Assembly: GCF_001641265.1 (NCBI RefSeq)
Contig: NW_020167535.1
Coordinates: forward strand, 372,001 to 436,000
Direction of reading: 5' to 3'
DNA: 64,000 nt
Origin: Pseudogymnoascus destructans
Lineage: Eukaryota; Ascomycota; Leotiomycetes; Thelebolales; Thelebolaceae
The position numbers were made by a program, and so were the translations under genes. Shown piece by piece: positions 11,175 to 22,275 of the stretch. Position 1 is the first letter of the stretch; every line of letters begins with the position of its first letter. The notes below the pieces were generated by a model. It saw only the letters and a program-made list of their open reading frames with translations, searched no databases and was not told the origin of the DNA.

Positions 11175-14100
11175 ATGGACGAAGTAGAAAGCACCGTAAG
11201 TTCCACAGCAACCAACCAACCTTTGCGACGGGTTCTCGGTACTCGTACATCGAAACCATAACTAAGTCATTTCACAATCAGGTTATGAAGAAATCCCAGA
11301 TTCGCCCACCAAGCCGCATACCATCACCTGGCAAGGGCTTGTCGGAAATAACTGAGTCGCAAAACAATTCTCGCCTTCGGCCTCCCGGAACAGTGCCGCA
11401 AAGCTTGAAATCCACATACTGTATGATCTTGAGTCCGATTAAAACATGCCCAGCTAACACAGCCATCAACAGCAACAGCCTCCTTACAGATGGTCAGCAA
11501 CGATGAGCCGAAACGGAAGACACTTGTGGAGCGCGCTGGAGAGCCTGCGAGACCAAATACAAGCTTTGCGCCAGGACGCTCAGTAGTCAAGGGGACCTCT
11601 CTCACCAGTGCGCGCAGCACGTCTATGGCCTCATCAACATCCCGGCCGCAGTCTTCCTCGTCAAGAAATACTTCGGCCAGCAGTTTTGCAAGTAGCGTCG
11701 GGCCAGGAGTTCGTCCTCCGTCGTCATATGGGGGCCGGCCACAGACTTCAACGTCTAGGGCCAGGTCGAATACAGCCTCATCTAAGCGCCCCGCGACAGA
11801 AATGGACGACCACCTTGATCCTGGAGGCGGCCCAGCAACCGAAAAACGACAGGGTAGGACTCACTATTCACATATGTCCTCACATCCTTCCCACTCTGGG
11901 TATCATCAGTTACAGTACCACAAGACGCGGCGCGCCCATCCCCAATTTGAGCCCCACGGTCCTTCGTCAAGAGAAGTCTCTATCAACACTGCTCTAAGTA
12001 GATTACGAATCGATGACCACGAGGCAGAAAGTTTGCTGCCAGATAGTACCAACCCATTCAATTATTTTCCAGGATTGTCAATGGGTCCGCCTGGTACTGT
12101 ACCGCGGGAGTTACGGAACGACTGCAATAACAATTCTCTGGTTGGACTTTCCGAGAAGAGCTCCAGTCTCCCCAAAACTCCTTCTCAGATTCCAATTCCA
12201 TCCAAAGCAGAAGTGTCAAGTGCTGCTCCAGCTACCCCGTCAAGGGCTCCAATACCTTCCCTCGTGAAAACCCCCTTTTTATCCAAAGATTCTAACATAA
12301 CCGGCTTTACAGGATGGGATGTTCATGGTCGCATTGCTGACATGGAAGCGATGTACTTCGAATTGAAAGACACTATGGCAGATACCAACGTGGAGCGAAA
12401 GAGCCTCGAGGAGACCGTTAGGTACTACAAGACCAAACGTAAGTGGCAGCCTGTGAATCAAGAGAGTGTTTAACGTTGACTTTTGCTATAGTACTACAGC
12501 TGGAGTCGAAGAATTCTGTACTTGAAGCCAAGAAAACAGCGTTGGAATCCCAAAACATGACCTACGACTCGAAAATAGCTTCTCAGCAGGCGGAATTGGA
12601 TGCTTCAAGGCAGCGCGCTAATACTATGATGACAGCTGCAGATGATGACCGACGATCTCATCGCATCGAACTGGATGATGCCATTCACAACCATCGTCGG
12701 GAGTTGGATCAACTACGCCGAGATATGACAGAAGAGATTGACCGCCTGAAGAAGACTCACCAGAGAAATACTGATGTCGAATTTGAAAGATTGGATAAAT
12801 CCCATCGAGAAGAAATCCGAGAACTAGAGCGCCGAAATGCTTTGCACCTTGAAGAAGAAGAACGTCGCCGTGTACAAGACCTCCATGAAGTAAAGAAGCA
12901 AATAACTTTTGAACAACAAAATCTCGATCTGGCAGTTGGTAATAAAGACCGCGAAATCCAAAGCATGAGGGAACAAATTGAGCAGATGAAGGCGGAGCTT
13001 GATCAAGAACAATCCTCCAAAGCAAACCTGCAGAAGTCACTGAATGACTCCTCTTCATCTGTTGTGAACCTGGAGGGAACTGTGCGTTCATTACGTGACA
13101 GAATCCAGTTTCTCGAATCTGGGAGCCAAGCACAATCTGATCGATTTGAGCTCATGGAGAAGCAGTTGCAGGACGCATTAGAGCAGGCTCAAGAATCGAA
13201 ATCTAGGCTCACCAAAGAAGAGACTCTCCGTCGCATTCTTTTCAACCAGGTCCAAGAGCTTAAAGGTAACATTCGAGTCATATGCCGAGTACGACCGACA
13301 AATCCATCGGAGGAGGTAGCGAAGATTATATATCCAGATATTGACAAAGAGTCCAAAGAATTGGAACTCCAAGGGCCAGAAGAGAAGAGCAGCCTTGGGA
13401 CAATAACTCGGAAGACCAACGCGTTCACGTTTGATCGCACCTTTGGACCATCTACTACGAATGAGGAGGTCTTTGGTGAAATATCACAACTGGTGCAGAG
13501 CGCATTGGATGGTTACAATGTTTGCATCTTCTGTTATGGCCAAACAGGAGCTGGGAAGACACACACAATGTCTTCAGCGGATGGCATGATTCCACGAGCG
13601 ACGCACATGATATACGAAAAAGCCACTGATTTACAAGACAAGGGATGGACGTATTCAATGGAAGGTTCATTTGTGGAAGTCTACAACGAAGAAATACATG
13701 ATCTTTTGGGCAACCCCAGAGAATTCGACAAAGCCAAGCACGAAATTCGCCATGACGAAAAGAAAAAGCAGACAACTGTCACCAACCTTAAATCCGTTGA
13801 GCTCGATTCGCCAGATGCTGTGGAATCTATCCTAAAGCGAGCTGATGCCAACCGGAGCGTGGCGGCTACGAAATCTAACGAGCGTTCTTCTCGGTCGCAT
13901 TCTGTCTTTACATTGAAGCTTATTGGTCGCAACAGCACAACTGGGGAGACTTCGGAAGGGACACTAAATCTTGTCGACCTGGCTGGATCAGAGAGACTTA
14001 AGCAGTCGGGTGCGGAGGGCGATCGAATGAAGGAGACGCAGAACATTAACAAAAGTTTAAGCTGTCTGGGAGATGTAATCGGTGCTTTGGGCCAGGGCAA

Positions 14101-14365
14101 GGAAGGAGGTCATATCCCTTATCGGAACTCGAAGGTGAGTTATTCCATTGCATTTCTTGTTCCAGAACTAACGCGTACACAGTTGACCTATCTTCTCCAA
14201 TACTCCCTCGGAGGCAACTCCAAGACGCTCATGTTTGTCATGATCAGCCCTCTTGAGGCTCATATAAAAGAGACATTGACGAGCTTGAAGTTCGCCACGA
14301 AGGTGCACAACACTCACATCGGGACAGCCAAAAAGACTACCAGAGTGAAGGAGAGAGATGCATGA
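11175..14365 (+). CDS. klpA: Kinesin-14 motor (KlpA/Kar3 type)
   Basis: Five exons: 11175-11195, 11282-11420, 11473-12438, 12492-14134 and 14183-14365 (983 aa). The first exon encodes only MDEVEST. The second intron's acceptor (AACAG at 11472) was chosen because it alone keeps the frame. The protein has a Ser/Thr/Pro-rich tail (about 1-350), a long coiled coil (about 375-630) and a C-terminal motor (about 634-975). Motor motifs seen are GQTGAGKT (P-loop), NERSSRSH (switch I), DLAGSE (switch II) and NSKLTYLL. The order of tail, stalk and C-terminal motor, with NIRVICRVRP at the neck, defines the minus-end-directed kinesin-14 family. These motors slide and focus spindle microtubules. Confidence 0.94.
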
Positions 14366-14852
14366 TATGACAGTGCGTAATGTTAGAAGCAACCTGTAGA
14401 TTGGCTGGTAGCCACTGCTACCTGCGATTGTAAGCATTGGGCATGATGGGATTACGGACTATTTGGGGCTGGAGTTGAGGCGTATCGGTATTGGACTTAT
14501 TGTGGCGATTTATGTATCCCGCTCCTGGTCTACTATAGGTGATTTCTGAATGGAAAAGAAGTATTACAGTTGCATTTAGTACAAGCATAACCCCGTAATG
14601 ATTTCAAATACACTCATTACGAGTCATATAACATTAAACAGAGCACCGAGAAGTATATTATTTTTCCAATTTACAGTGCCCATAAACTATCAATATCAAC
14701 ATATCCCACCCCCACACGTTTCCGTATGAACGGTTTGCCTCGAGATTAAAGGGGCCGCTGACATAAGCGATGTTGATTGTACTCGTACTCGCTCACCCTC
14801 ATAATCCATCACGTGCTATAGAACCTCCCAGGTCACTTCATCTGATATAAGC
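14366..14852. other. Intergenic region klpA / coiled-coil gene
   Basis: 487 bp holding the klpA 3' end and the promoter of the next gene. A CACGTG E-box-like hexamer lies at 14810-14815, about 40 bp upstream of the start codon. Nothing else is recognised. Confidence 0.45.
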
Positions 14853-16644
14853 ATGCCAGTCAAGCCTCCCTCTGTGCTCTTGTCCGAGTGTCTTCAGGAC
14901 AGAAACTTAACTGTCAAGTCGTCTGATCTACTGAGGGATGTAGACTCTGGAGACGACAAGTCGTTCAAGACTTGGATTATGGAGACCGTAGATTCCAAGA
15001 CCATGCTCACCAAAGAGGAGTTGAAATTGTATGCCTGCCAATACCAAGAGAGATCCGGATGCTAATTACTGCGCAGATATAACTCGCTTGAGGAAATCGG
15101 CGAGGCCAGGTTACTTGAGTCCTCGATGGATTTGGGACACGTGCAAGCCTTTGAAGACCTTGATATACAAAATGCGACAAGGCAACTCCAGAGTTCCACG
15201 GCTGCCATCGATAAGCAGAATGAAATTCTAAAAATTCAGCAAGCTGCTGTGTCAACGCTGGCCGCGACAGAATCACAGCAACGGCAGTGCAGGTCTATAG
15301 CAAATTCCGTGCAGCACAGGTTGTGGAAAGAGGCGCTAGACCAAGTCAATGCCGAAGTAAGTTGAACTTAAAGACCCAAGATATATCGCATTCTCATACG
15401 AACTAGGTTGAAGAAGCAGCCAGTGCGCTGTCAGAACATGTCAGCAGCAATAAGGCACAATGTGCCGCGGCGGACGCAGCGTTAATCCAGCAGTCAACTA
15501 ACCTATTACGATCCGACGACAAAATCATTTCTAGCCTTCAGAAGCTATCGAGGACATTGCAGTATGGGATGTTGCCAGAAAACGATACGTTCGAACAGAT
15601 ACGGAAGCTTTGTACCAGGTAATTCCCAAACATCGTTAACGGCTTGCTGTCGCTGATGTCTATGTAGTCTCATAAAGTATACAGTGGAGGGTGTCCGGCT
15701 ACGCCTTGACCGGGCCTATATTGAGGCCTTGGGTGCGCATCAAGTGGAGAAAAAGTACACTCCTCAAAACGAACGGGAGGTTATGGAACTTCAAGCCGAG
15801 CTGGACTCCCTGTACTCCGAGATTCTTCCCGTCGCGCAGATGTCTGCAGAACAGCGATACCTTGACTGTGCGGTTCGAGCTATTGCCTCTCAAGACAAAC
15901 AAGGACTTGAGAAGTCAAAAACGATTATAGAATATGTCCGTTTAGGCACCGTTATAATTATTAAGTACTATGCTGACGCTATTTTAGATTTCCGAATCCA
16001 CCACCTTTCTCATCGATCGCGCTGAGGTCTTCAAGCGTCACGTGGAAGCTTACCAGAGTCACATTGCAACATTAAACGCTGTCGTGAAACTCCTCAGCTC
16101 AGAGATAAATTCCGTGAACGCCTCTCGGCCCAAAAAACCCGAACAGCCCCGAAGTTCGCTCCAGTCCAGAAACCACAAGCCTGCCCCACCCAGTCTATCC
16201 CGAGCTGCTCACCGTCGCCGTTCATCCGCCTCCTCATTCGACGAAAGCGCCCCCCCAGACCAACAAATCCTCCGAATAATGGGAATCCCACCACTCGAGG
16301 AGTTGTGTCGCGACCGTGCCCCAGAGGCTGTCCTCCACGAAACCCTCAGCGACAAAATCCAGAAGCTAAAGGCACATGAACAGGGCTTGCAGGCGTCGGC
16401 TGAATCCGCCATTGGAGATCACCTACAGGATGCATTTGCAACGCTGCAATTGCTCAGCGATACGATACTAAGTGAGACCAAGTATCAGGAAATCCGGCTC
16501 CTCGATGAGGAAGTCCAGGAAGCAATATCAGGGCTAGACCAGGAATTGGCCGATTTATCAAGTCACCTGCAAACTCTCGATTTTGAGAGGCTAAAGGAGC
16601 GTAATTCTCATAAGGAAGCCTTTATCGAAAGATGGGGCCATTAG
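14853..16644 (+). CDS. Coiled-coil protein, possible augmin HAUS3-like subunit
   Basis: Five exons: 14853-15028, 15077-15356, 15407-15618, 15668-15935 and 15988-16644 (530 aa). The fourth donor is the unusual GTCCGT; the others are GTATGC, GTAAGT and GTAATT. The N-terminal 70 residues have the pattern WIMETV...TMLTKEELKLY..LEEIG, which resembles the N-terminal domain of HAUS3. The rest is mostly helical and heptad-like, with a Ser/Arg/Pro-rich break near residues 340-380. Augmin recruits gamma-tubulin to spindle microtubules to make branches. The assignment rests on pattern memory, so another coiled-coil spindle or trafficking protein is possible. It is co-oriented with klpA. Confidence 0.6.
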
Positions 16645-16808
16645 TCTATCGGTCACCTCATTGCAGCCGGTGGCACCATTAAGTGGTGAGTATTTCCAAT
16701 TCTGAAGTCTATGATTTTCCCAGGTCTAATGATACAGTCAATCCGCACATCTATAGGTTCCACCGTCATATACAACACGATCCCTTCTGCCTCTTAGTCC
16801 AAATCCCT
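16645..16808. repeat. Degenerate 71-bp duplication of the 3' end of the next gene
   Basis: The stretch 16741-16803 repeats 16812-16874 with a 71-bp offset and only scattered mismatches. The second copy encodes the last residues and the stop of the minus-strand gene ending at 16809. The first copy therefore carries a second, unused C-terminal coding tail with its own in-frame TGA. Confidence 0.75.
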
Positions 16809-17909
16809 TCAATCCGCCCATCTATAGGTTCCATCATCATATACAACACGGTGCCTTCTGCCCCTTGGCCCAGAGCCCTCACTCACTGTGAACCGCCTCT
16901 TCAACCTCTCTTTCTGTGCCTCCTCCGCCTCAAGTCTTTCCCTGAGCAGCCTCTCCCGCGATTCAGCTCTTTCTCGATCGGCTATTGCCTCAGCAATCAC
17001 CCGTTCACCTCGAATGCTCAAGCCCAGATCATCAATGACATTGGTCCACCTCCAGCTTTGATCAACGACAGGCCTCAGGATCGATCGCATTCTGGGTGCT
17101 GGACTCGGGAAGCGCACGGGTCGTGCATTGATTTCCGCATCTTGAAGCATCAGGAACTCTTCGCGGCGCCGACGTTCTCGCTCTTCCTTGATTTCAGCCA
17201 CCAATTTTGCCTCCCTTTGGTCCCGCAGCTCGCGCAGCTCTTGTCTATCACGCTCTTCCTGGCGCTGCCGGCGTCGGCGTTCATCTTTTCGGCGCTGGGA
17301 GGGAGAACGTTGCCGACTGGGGGAGGTGTACCGGAATTCTATCGGCGAACGTGGACGACGTGATGTCTCATGGATGATTGGCCTCTGACGGCCCCGGGAT
17401 GGCGACACTTCGACTATGTAAGCCGCGTCGTTGCTCTCATACCGTGGCGGCATGGGCGGCATGGAGACTCTCGGGTCGTAGTATATTGGCGAGGCGGTCG
17501 GTGGCGGTGTGCGAGGTCGGGTCGGCGAAGGCGGTGCGTTGATGATGACCACCCGCTCCCTTGACTTGGATCTGGAGCTCCTCCTTCTCCTTCTCGTTGT
17601 GCTAGGAAACAAGGCCCCCATGAGCAGGTTGGACAGGGGCCTCCTCTTCTGTCTGGCTCTGGGCGTCGTTACCTCCTCGATGACTTCGACCATGGGCGCG
17701 GACGCAGGCGAGCGGGGCGTGGTCCTGATCTGGGAGATGATGAACTCGGAGGTCGGCTCGCCGTATTGTATAAATCGGATGGGTTTCTCCTTCACGACGT
17801 GCAGGTCACATGGATCTTCTGGATATCCGTGCTGGCACAGCTTCACCCAGTGGAATTCCACTTCTGCCCGGTCTGGATATGAATCAACAAAGATCTCCGT
17901 GACACACAT
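16809..17909 (-). CDS. Arg-rich protein of unknown function
   Basis: A single open frame of 366 codons from ATG at 17909. I do not recognise a named domain. The first 75 residues look folded (MCVTEIFVDSYPDRAEVEFH and HGYPEDPCDLH). A basic, Ser/Arg/Pro-rich middle follows (RRRRRSSRSKSRER at about 111-124). Then comes a highly charged helix rich in Arg/Glu/Gln (about 210-255), and a second charged helix lies near 305-340. The tail ends RHRVVYDDGTYRWAD. Conservation of the first part among ascomycetes seems likely but is unchecked. The last codons lie inside a tandem duplication. Confidence 0.72.
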   Translation of the reverse strand: MCVTEIFVDSYPDRAEVEFHWVKLCQHGYPEDPCDLHVVKEKPIRFIQYGEPTSEFIISQIRTTPRSPASAPMVEVIEEVTTPRARQKRRPLSNLLMGALFPSTTRRRRRSSRSKSRERVVIINAPPSPTRPRTPPPTASPIYYDPRVSMPPMPPRYESNDAAYIVEVSPSRGRQRPIIHETSRRPRSPIEFRYTSPSRQRSPSQRRKDERRRRQRQEERDRQELRELRDQREAKLVAEIKEERERRRREEFLMLQDAEINARPVRFPSPAPRMRSILRPVVDQSWRWTNVIDDLGLSIRGERVIAEAIADRERAESRERLLRERLEAEEAQKERLKRRFTVSEGSGPRGRRHRVVYDDGTYRWAD

Positions 17910-18501
17910 CCTGGAACTGTGAAGTGTACGTGTGTTTGTGTTGCTGGTGAAATGTGCTGCAGATTTGCTGCCTTTTGTGGGATGTGATATCGTGTTTCAG
18001 ACACCAAATCCCAGTGATCGCGCTCCTGTCCTTAAAATTGCTTCGAGAAACATGGAGACAACATGGGTGGGAGAAAGGTGACGAGTTTCTGAATTTGTAG
18101 GCTGGATTCTGAGTAGGTCTGTAGGCGTGTAAGAGGTGATAATGTGGAGAATCTGTGTATAAGTAGTCCGTGATACTGCAGCGAGGATGGATGCGAGTGG
18201 TCCGGGGCGCTTAATATATATATACTGGAGGGCTGTAGGAGGAAGTGTGGAGAGTCGTAGGAGGTGTGGCTGGTGCCTTTGAAGGATGAGTGGCTGTGAT
18301 AACGGGCAGGAACGAGACAAAGACCTGGCGTCTATGGCGGTTGGGGGGTCTGCTGTGCCACTTGTTGGGGCGGTCAAGCCACTTCTAGCCCTTGTCAATA
18401 AGCGCAACATCGAGGCACAGGGGAAATTGAAAGATGGTGCCCTTGTACAGCTGAAGGTGAAGCGTAGGATTTTAGGCCACTGCCGGGACTACTGCACGGC
18501 T

Positions 18502-18568
18502 CCAGCGACAGCGACAGCGGCACGGCTACAGCGACAGCGGCACGGCTACAGCGACAGCGACAGCGACA
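18502..18568 (+). repeat. CAGCGA-rich minisatellite
   Basis: The unit GACAGCGGCACGGCTACAGC occurs twice, then breaks down into GACAGC hexamers. It is non-coding. Confidence 0.75.
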
Positions 18569-18722
18569 CCACAGGGAAGTTGTCTGTTGGTCAGTGGCTC
18601 ACGCGATGCGGTACGCGGGTGTCCATGCGGGCATGATCGATGACGGAGACGGACTGGAGGTAGTGGCGGGTGAGCATCGAGGACCAGGGAGTGGTGGGAG
18701 CAGTGGCGGTAGTGGGGGCAGC

Positions 18723-18779
18723 GGGAGTGGTGGGGGGAGCAGGGAGTGGTGGGGGGAGCAGGGAGTGGTGGGGGGAGCA
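18723..18779 (+). repeat. 19-bp G-rich unit, three exact copies
   Basis: GGGAGTGGTGGGGGGAGCA is repeated three times without a mismatch. Each unit has a GGG and a GGGGGG run, so the array could fold as a G-quadruplex. The upstream 40 bp is a looser version of the same sequence. Confidence 0.9.
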
Positions 18780-19040
18780 AAAGGGTCGTCTGGACGGCAG
18801 CGTAGGGGAAGAACGGGGGTGGGGACAGGGATCAGGGGCCTTACTAACACGCCTAGCACGGCCAGGCATCCTGCAAGACTTTTGCCACAACCCACAACGC
18901 ACGTCAAAGGCCCATCAGATATGGGGATCAGATACGGAGTATGGGGGGATCAGATATGGGGGGACATGGGGATGCAGAATGGCGGGTGCTCAGCCTCAGG
19001 TACGGCGTCTTGTTAGGCGGTAAGGCGGCCATGCCTTCCC

Positions 19041-19198
19041 GTCACCAAGTGTGCCATGCAGATTTACCGGGTAAGCTCACCAAGTGTGCCATGCAGATTT
19101 ACCGGGTAAAGTCACCAAGTGTGCCATGCAGATTTACCGGGTAAGGTCACCAAGTGTGCCATGCAGATTTACCGTGTAAGCTCACCGAGTGCTACTCG
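19041..19198 (+). repeat. 35-bp tandem repeat, 4 copies plus a partial
   Basis: Units start at 19041, 19076, 19111 and 19146, with a short partial at 19181. Each begins STCACCAAGTGTGCCATGCA and ends TTTACCGGGTAAG, with one to three differences between copies. There are no spacers, so it is a minisatellite and not a CRISPR array. Confidence 0.92.
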
Positions 19199-19451
19199 AG
19201 TAGGTGCAACTTGTTTCTTTGTCTCGTCGACTATTTCAATTCACCCCATATCGCCAGATCACGTGGACATCCCACTTCCAGTACAGCAGGCAGCCGAGAG
19301 TACGTAAAAAGTTCGCGTGTACCTGCTCACATACGACAAATATATGTATATGCCGCCTATAACCGCCCCCCTCACAAGTACCCCGCACCACATCATGCGG
19401 AGCAAGCTTAGTCCCATTTAATCACCTGCTCCCGCTTAAAGACCCCTCTAT

Positions 19452-19596
19452 GTTCTTCTCTTCTATCGCCTCCCTTCTCTTCCTTTTCTTCATTCTCTTC
19501 CTTTTCTTCCTTCCTTCTCTTCCTTTTCTTCCTTTTCTTCCTTCTCTTCCTTCTCTTCCTTCTCTTCCCCCTCTTCCCCCTCCCCCATCCCCATTG
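19452..19596 (+). promoter_or_regulatory. Pyrimidine tract upstream of the ThDP-enzyme gene
   Basis: About 145 bp of almost unbroken C/T on the plus strand (CTTCTCTTCC-type repeats), ending about 85 bp before the start codon. CT-rich tracts of this kind are frequent just upstream of fungal transcription starts. It could also be an expanded microsatellite. Confidence 0.6.
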
Positions 19597-19680
19597 GATT
19601 CTCACTGTCTCACCTGCGCTTCGTGGGCTCTTCAACATCCGGGATATCTCAAGTCTTTGCTATAATAACCACAGATAATC

Positions 19681-21544
19681 ATGTATACCGCGTCATTCGC
19701 CTTCTTTGAGGCGCTATGGGAGGCCGGCGTCACCCATTGCTTCGTCAACTTAGGCTCCGACCATCCAAGTATCATTGAGGCCATGGTTAAGGGTCAGAAT
19801 GAGAAAAAGGGCGAGTTCCCAAGGATTATCACTTGCCCAAACGAGGTACGAAAGAACTCACTACAGAAGCCGTCCTTAACCCAACACTCCTCCTAACACA
19901 CACAGATGGTAGCGCTATCGATGGCAGACGGATTTGCCCGGCTGACCGGGAAGCCACAATGTGTCATCGTACACGTCGATGTGGGAACACAAGGCCTCGG
20001 TGCTGCGGTCCACAACGCCAGCTGTGGACGGGCACCCGTCCTCATATTTGCCGGCCTTTCACCATTTACTATCGAGGGCGAGATGCGCGGATCCCGAACC
20101 GAATACATCCATTGGATCCAAGATGTGCCGGATCAAAAACAAATTGTATCCCAATACTGCCGCTACTCTGCCGAGATCAAGACAGGAAAGAACATCAAGC
20201 AGATGGTCAACAGAGCTCTGCAGTTTGCGTGCAGCGACCCAGCGGGGCCAGTGTATCTCTGCGGCGCGAGAGAGGTCATGGAGGAAGATCTCACGCCGTA
20301 TTCTCTGGAACAAGCACACTGGAATCCAGTTGAGCCCGCAGCTCTATCAGAAAACGCCGTCAAGACCATCTCCGATGCCCTCGCCGAAGCGAAGAACCCC
20401 CTTCTTATTACCGGATACAGTGGCCGAAACCAGAAGTCTGTTCCAGAGTTGGTTAAGTTGGCCGATACGGTTAAAGGACTGAGAGTTCTTGACACGGGCG
20501 GCAGCGATATGTGTTTCCCTTTTGATCATCGTGCATCACTGGGACTGAGATACGGAAGTGAGGAGAACATAACAACAGCAGATGTCATCGTTGTCATCGA
20601 TTGCGATGTCCCATGGGTAAACACCCTGTGCAAGCCATCGAAGACGGCCAAGATATATCACATTGATGTGGATCCACTTAAGCAGCAGATCCCCGTATTT
20701 TACTTGGCTGCCGCATCCAGATATAGGGCGGATAGCTACACATCGATCAGCCAACTTACGAAGTATTTATCTTCGAATTATGCTACTAAATTTGCCGAGG
20801 ATACGTTTAACAGCAAATGGGAGGCCTTGGCTCAATCTCACCAAGCGCGCCTAACAAATATTGCCCAGCTTGCATTGCCAAAAGATGACGGCTCGTTTGG
20901 CACTGGTTATCTATGCCGCACCCTTCGAAAGCTCGTTCCCGAGGATACAATTTTCGCAATCGAAGCAGTGACAAACACTGGATTTGTAGCTGATAATATC
21001 CAAGCAACCCTTCCTGGCTCTTGGATCAACTGTGGGGGTGGCGGACTCGGTTGGTCTGGAGGCGGTGCACTGGGTATCAAATTGGCCTCGGAATATGAGA
21101 ATGGCGCAGGAAAAGGGAAGTTCGTAGTCCAGATCGTTGGGGATGGTACATTCCTGTTTAGTGTTCCCGGAAGTGTGTACTGGATCTGTCAAAGATATAA
21201 AATCCCCATCCTCACAATTGTCCTGAACAACGATGGTACGTTTCTCTCTCTGATGCGGAGTGCGACCCAGCTGACAATATATAGGATGGCATGCTCCCAA
21301 GAGATCTCTCCTGTTGGTTCATCCCGATGGGCTTGGCTCAAAGGCTACGAATGAGGAGTTGAACATCTCATTCGCCCCTACACCCGACTATGCAGGAATC
21401 GCCAAAGCAGCAGCCGGGGGTAAGCTATTCGCTGAGAAGGTAGCTAAGAGTTCTGATCTTGAGGGGGTTCTTCAAAGGGCTGTCGACGCTGTCAAGGGTG
21501 GCACAACTGCCGTCATTGACGCTGTTGTGGCTCCGGGTTGTTAG
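19681..21544 (+). CDS. Thiamine-diphosphate enzyme, acetolactate synthase-like
   Basis: Three exons: 19681-19845, 19906-21235 and 21285-21544 (584 aa). Donors are GTACGA and GTACGT; acceptors are ACAG and ATAG. The domains in order are an N-terminal ThDP pyrimidine-binding domain with the activating glutamate in CPNEMVALSMADG, a central domain, and a C-terminal ThDP-binding domain with GDGTF and, 26-29 residues later, LNND. This fits the acetolactate synthase/benzoylformate decarboxylase superfamily. The C-terminal substrate residues do not mark it as true Ilv2, and no mitochondrial presequence is visible, so it is more likely a cytosolic decarboxylase or lyase of unknown substrate. Confidence 0.88.
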
Positions 21545-22275
21545 ATATATTTTTATGTCTTGCACAGCTCGCAGTATGCCAGAGGATCAAAGCGTGATAG
21601 ATCTTTCCGTCCAATGAATGTTACCTCCATTCACGTGTAGCATATAAGTCACGGGGAGGCTTCTGGCTCAGACCCGATTGAAATGTTTATGATTAACTTA
21701 AAATTAGTAAATAATTCGTGCAGTAGTCGCTTTACGCCATCGATAACGCCCATAAATACAGGGTACTCCACGAAGGCGTGGCAAATAACACAGGACGTTT
21801 CGTTAGTTTGCCTTTTAATATTAATCTGTCAGGGGACGTGGTTGATTTTCTGCATGACACGTGCTCCTGGATCTCGCCTTGGGCCGGACAGGTCTCGTGC
21901 AAAGATTGGAAGGGCAGTCTAGAGTCCCGTACTAACACCAACCACTTACCTTACCATAGTATAAATCAATACGCTCTCCCATCTCCCACCTCGGCGCCAT
22001 CTCTTCAACACGCCGCCTTTTGGTCGTGGCATTATCGCCTTGTCCTCAACCTCGATTAGCTTTTGTATCTTCGAAAATGTGCCAGTGGCTGCAAGGGGAC
22101 CCATCGATAGAGCCCCCCTGGCCGCAACTCTCACCAACAAACAAAGGCATATCTTAGGCAATGATATAGCGAATACAACGAGCCAGAGACATCGGAGATT
22201 GTCTAAAGGGCTTCTGGGAATTAAAGCGCGACTAGTTCCACATACCACCGCAGGGAAGCATCCTGTTGTACAACG
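21545..22275. other. Intergenic region ThDP enzyme / cyclin
   Basis: 731 bp between two plus-strand genes. Two CACGTG hexamers occur (near 21631 and 21858). No gene is recognised; the right part should be the promoter and leader of the cyclin gene. Confidence 0.45.

Larger units (their letters stand above)
17910..19680. other. Gene-free, repeat-rich intergenic region
   Basis: 1.77 kb without a convincing gene. In order it holds a CAGCGA-rich run (18502-18568), three exact copies of a 19-bp G-rich unit (18723-18779), doubled ATATGGGGATCAGATA-type words (about 18918-18970), four copies of a 35-bp unit (19041-19180) and a long pyrimidine tract (19452-19596) that leads into the ThDP-enzyme gene. 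Open frames on either strand follow these repeats and have no recognisable product. Confidence 0.6.

Noticed and set aside
16683..17363. Plus-strand open frame of 226 codons
   Set aside because: It is antisense to the Arg-rich gene; its composition (Pro/Phe/Leu/Ser-rich) is what that coding strand predicts in shadow.
17997..18410. Minus-strand open frame of 137 codons
   Set aside because: It has no domain, low-complexity composition and no support from neighbours. It could be a young gene but cannot be defended.
19041..19198. CRISPR-like regular repeats
   Set aside because: Copies are directly adjacent with no spacers, in a eukaryotic genome; it is a minisatellite.
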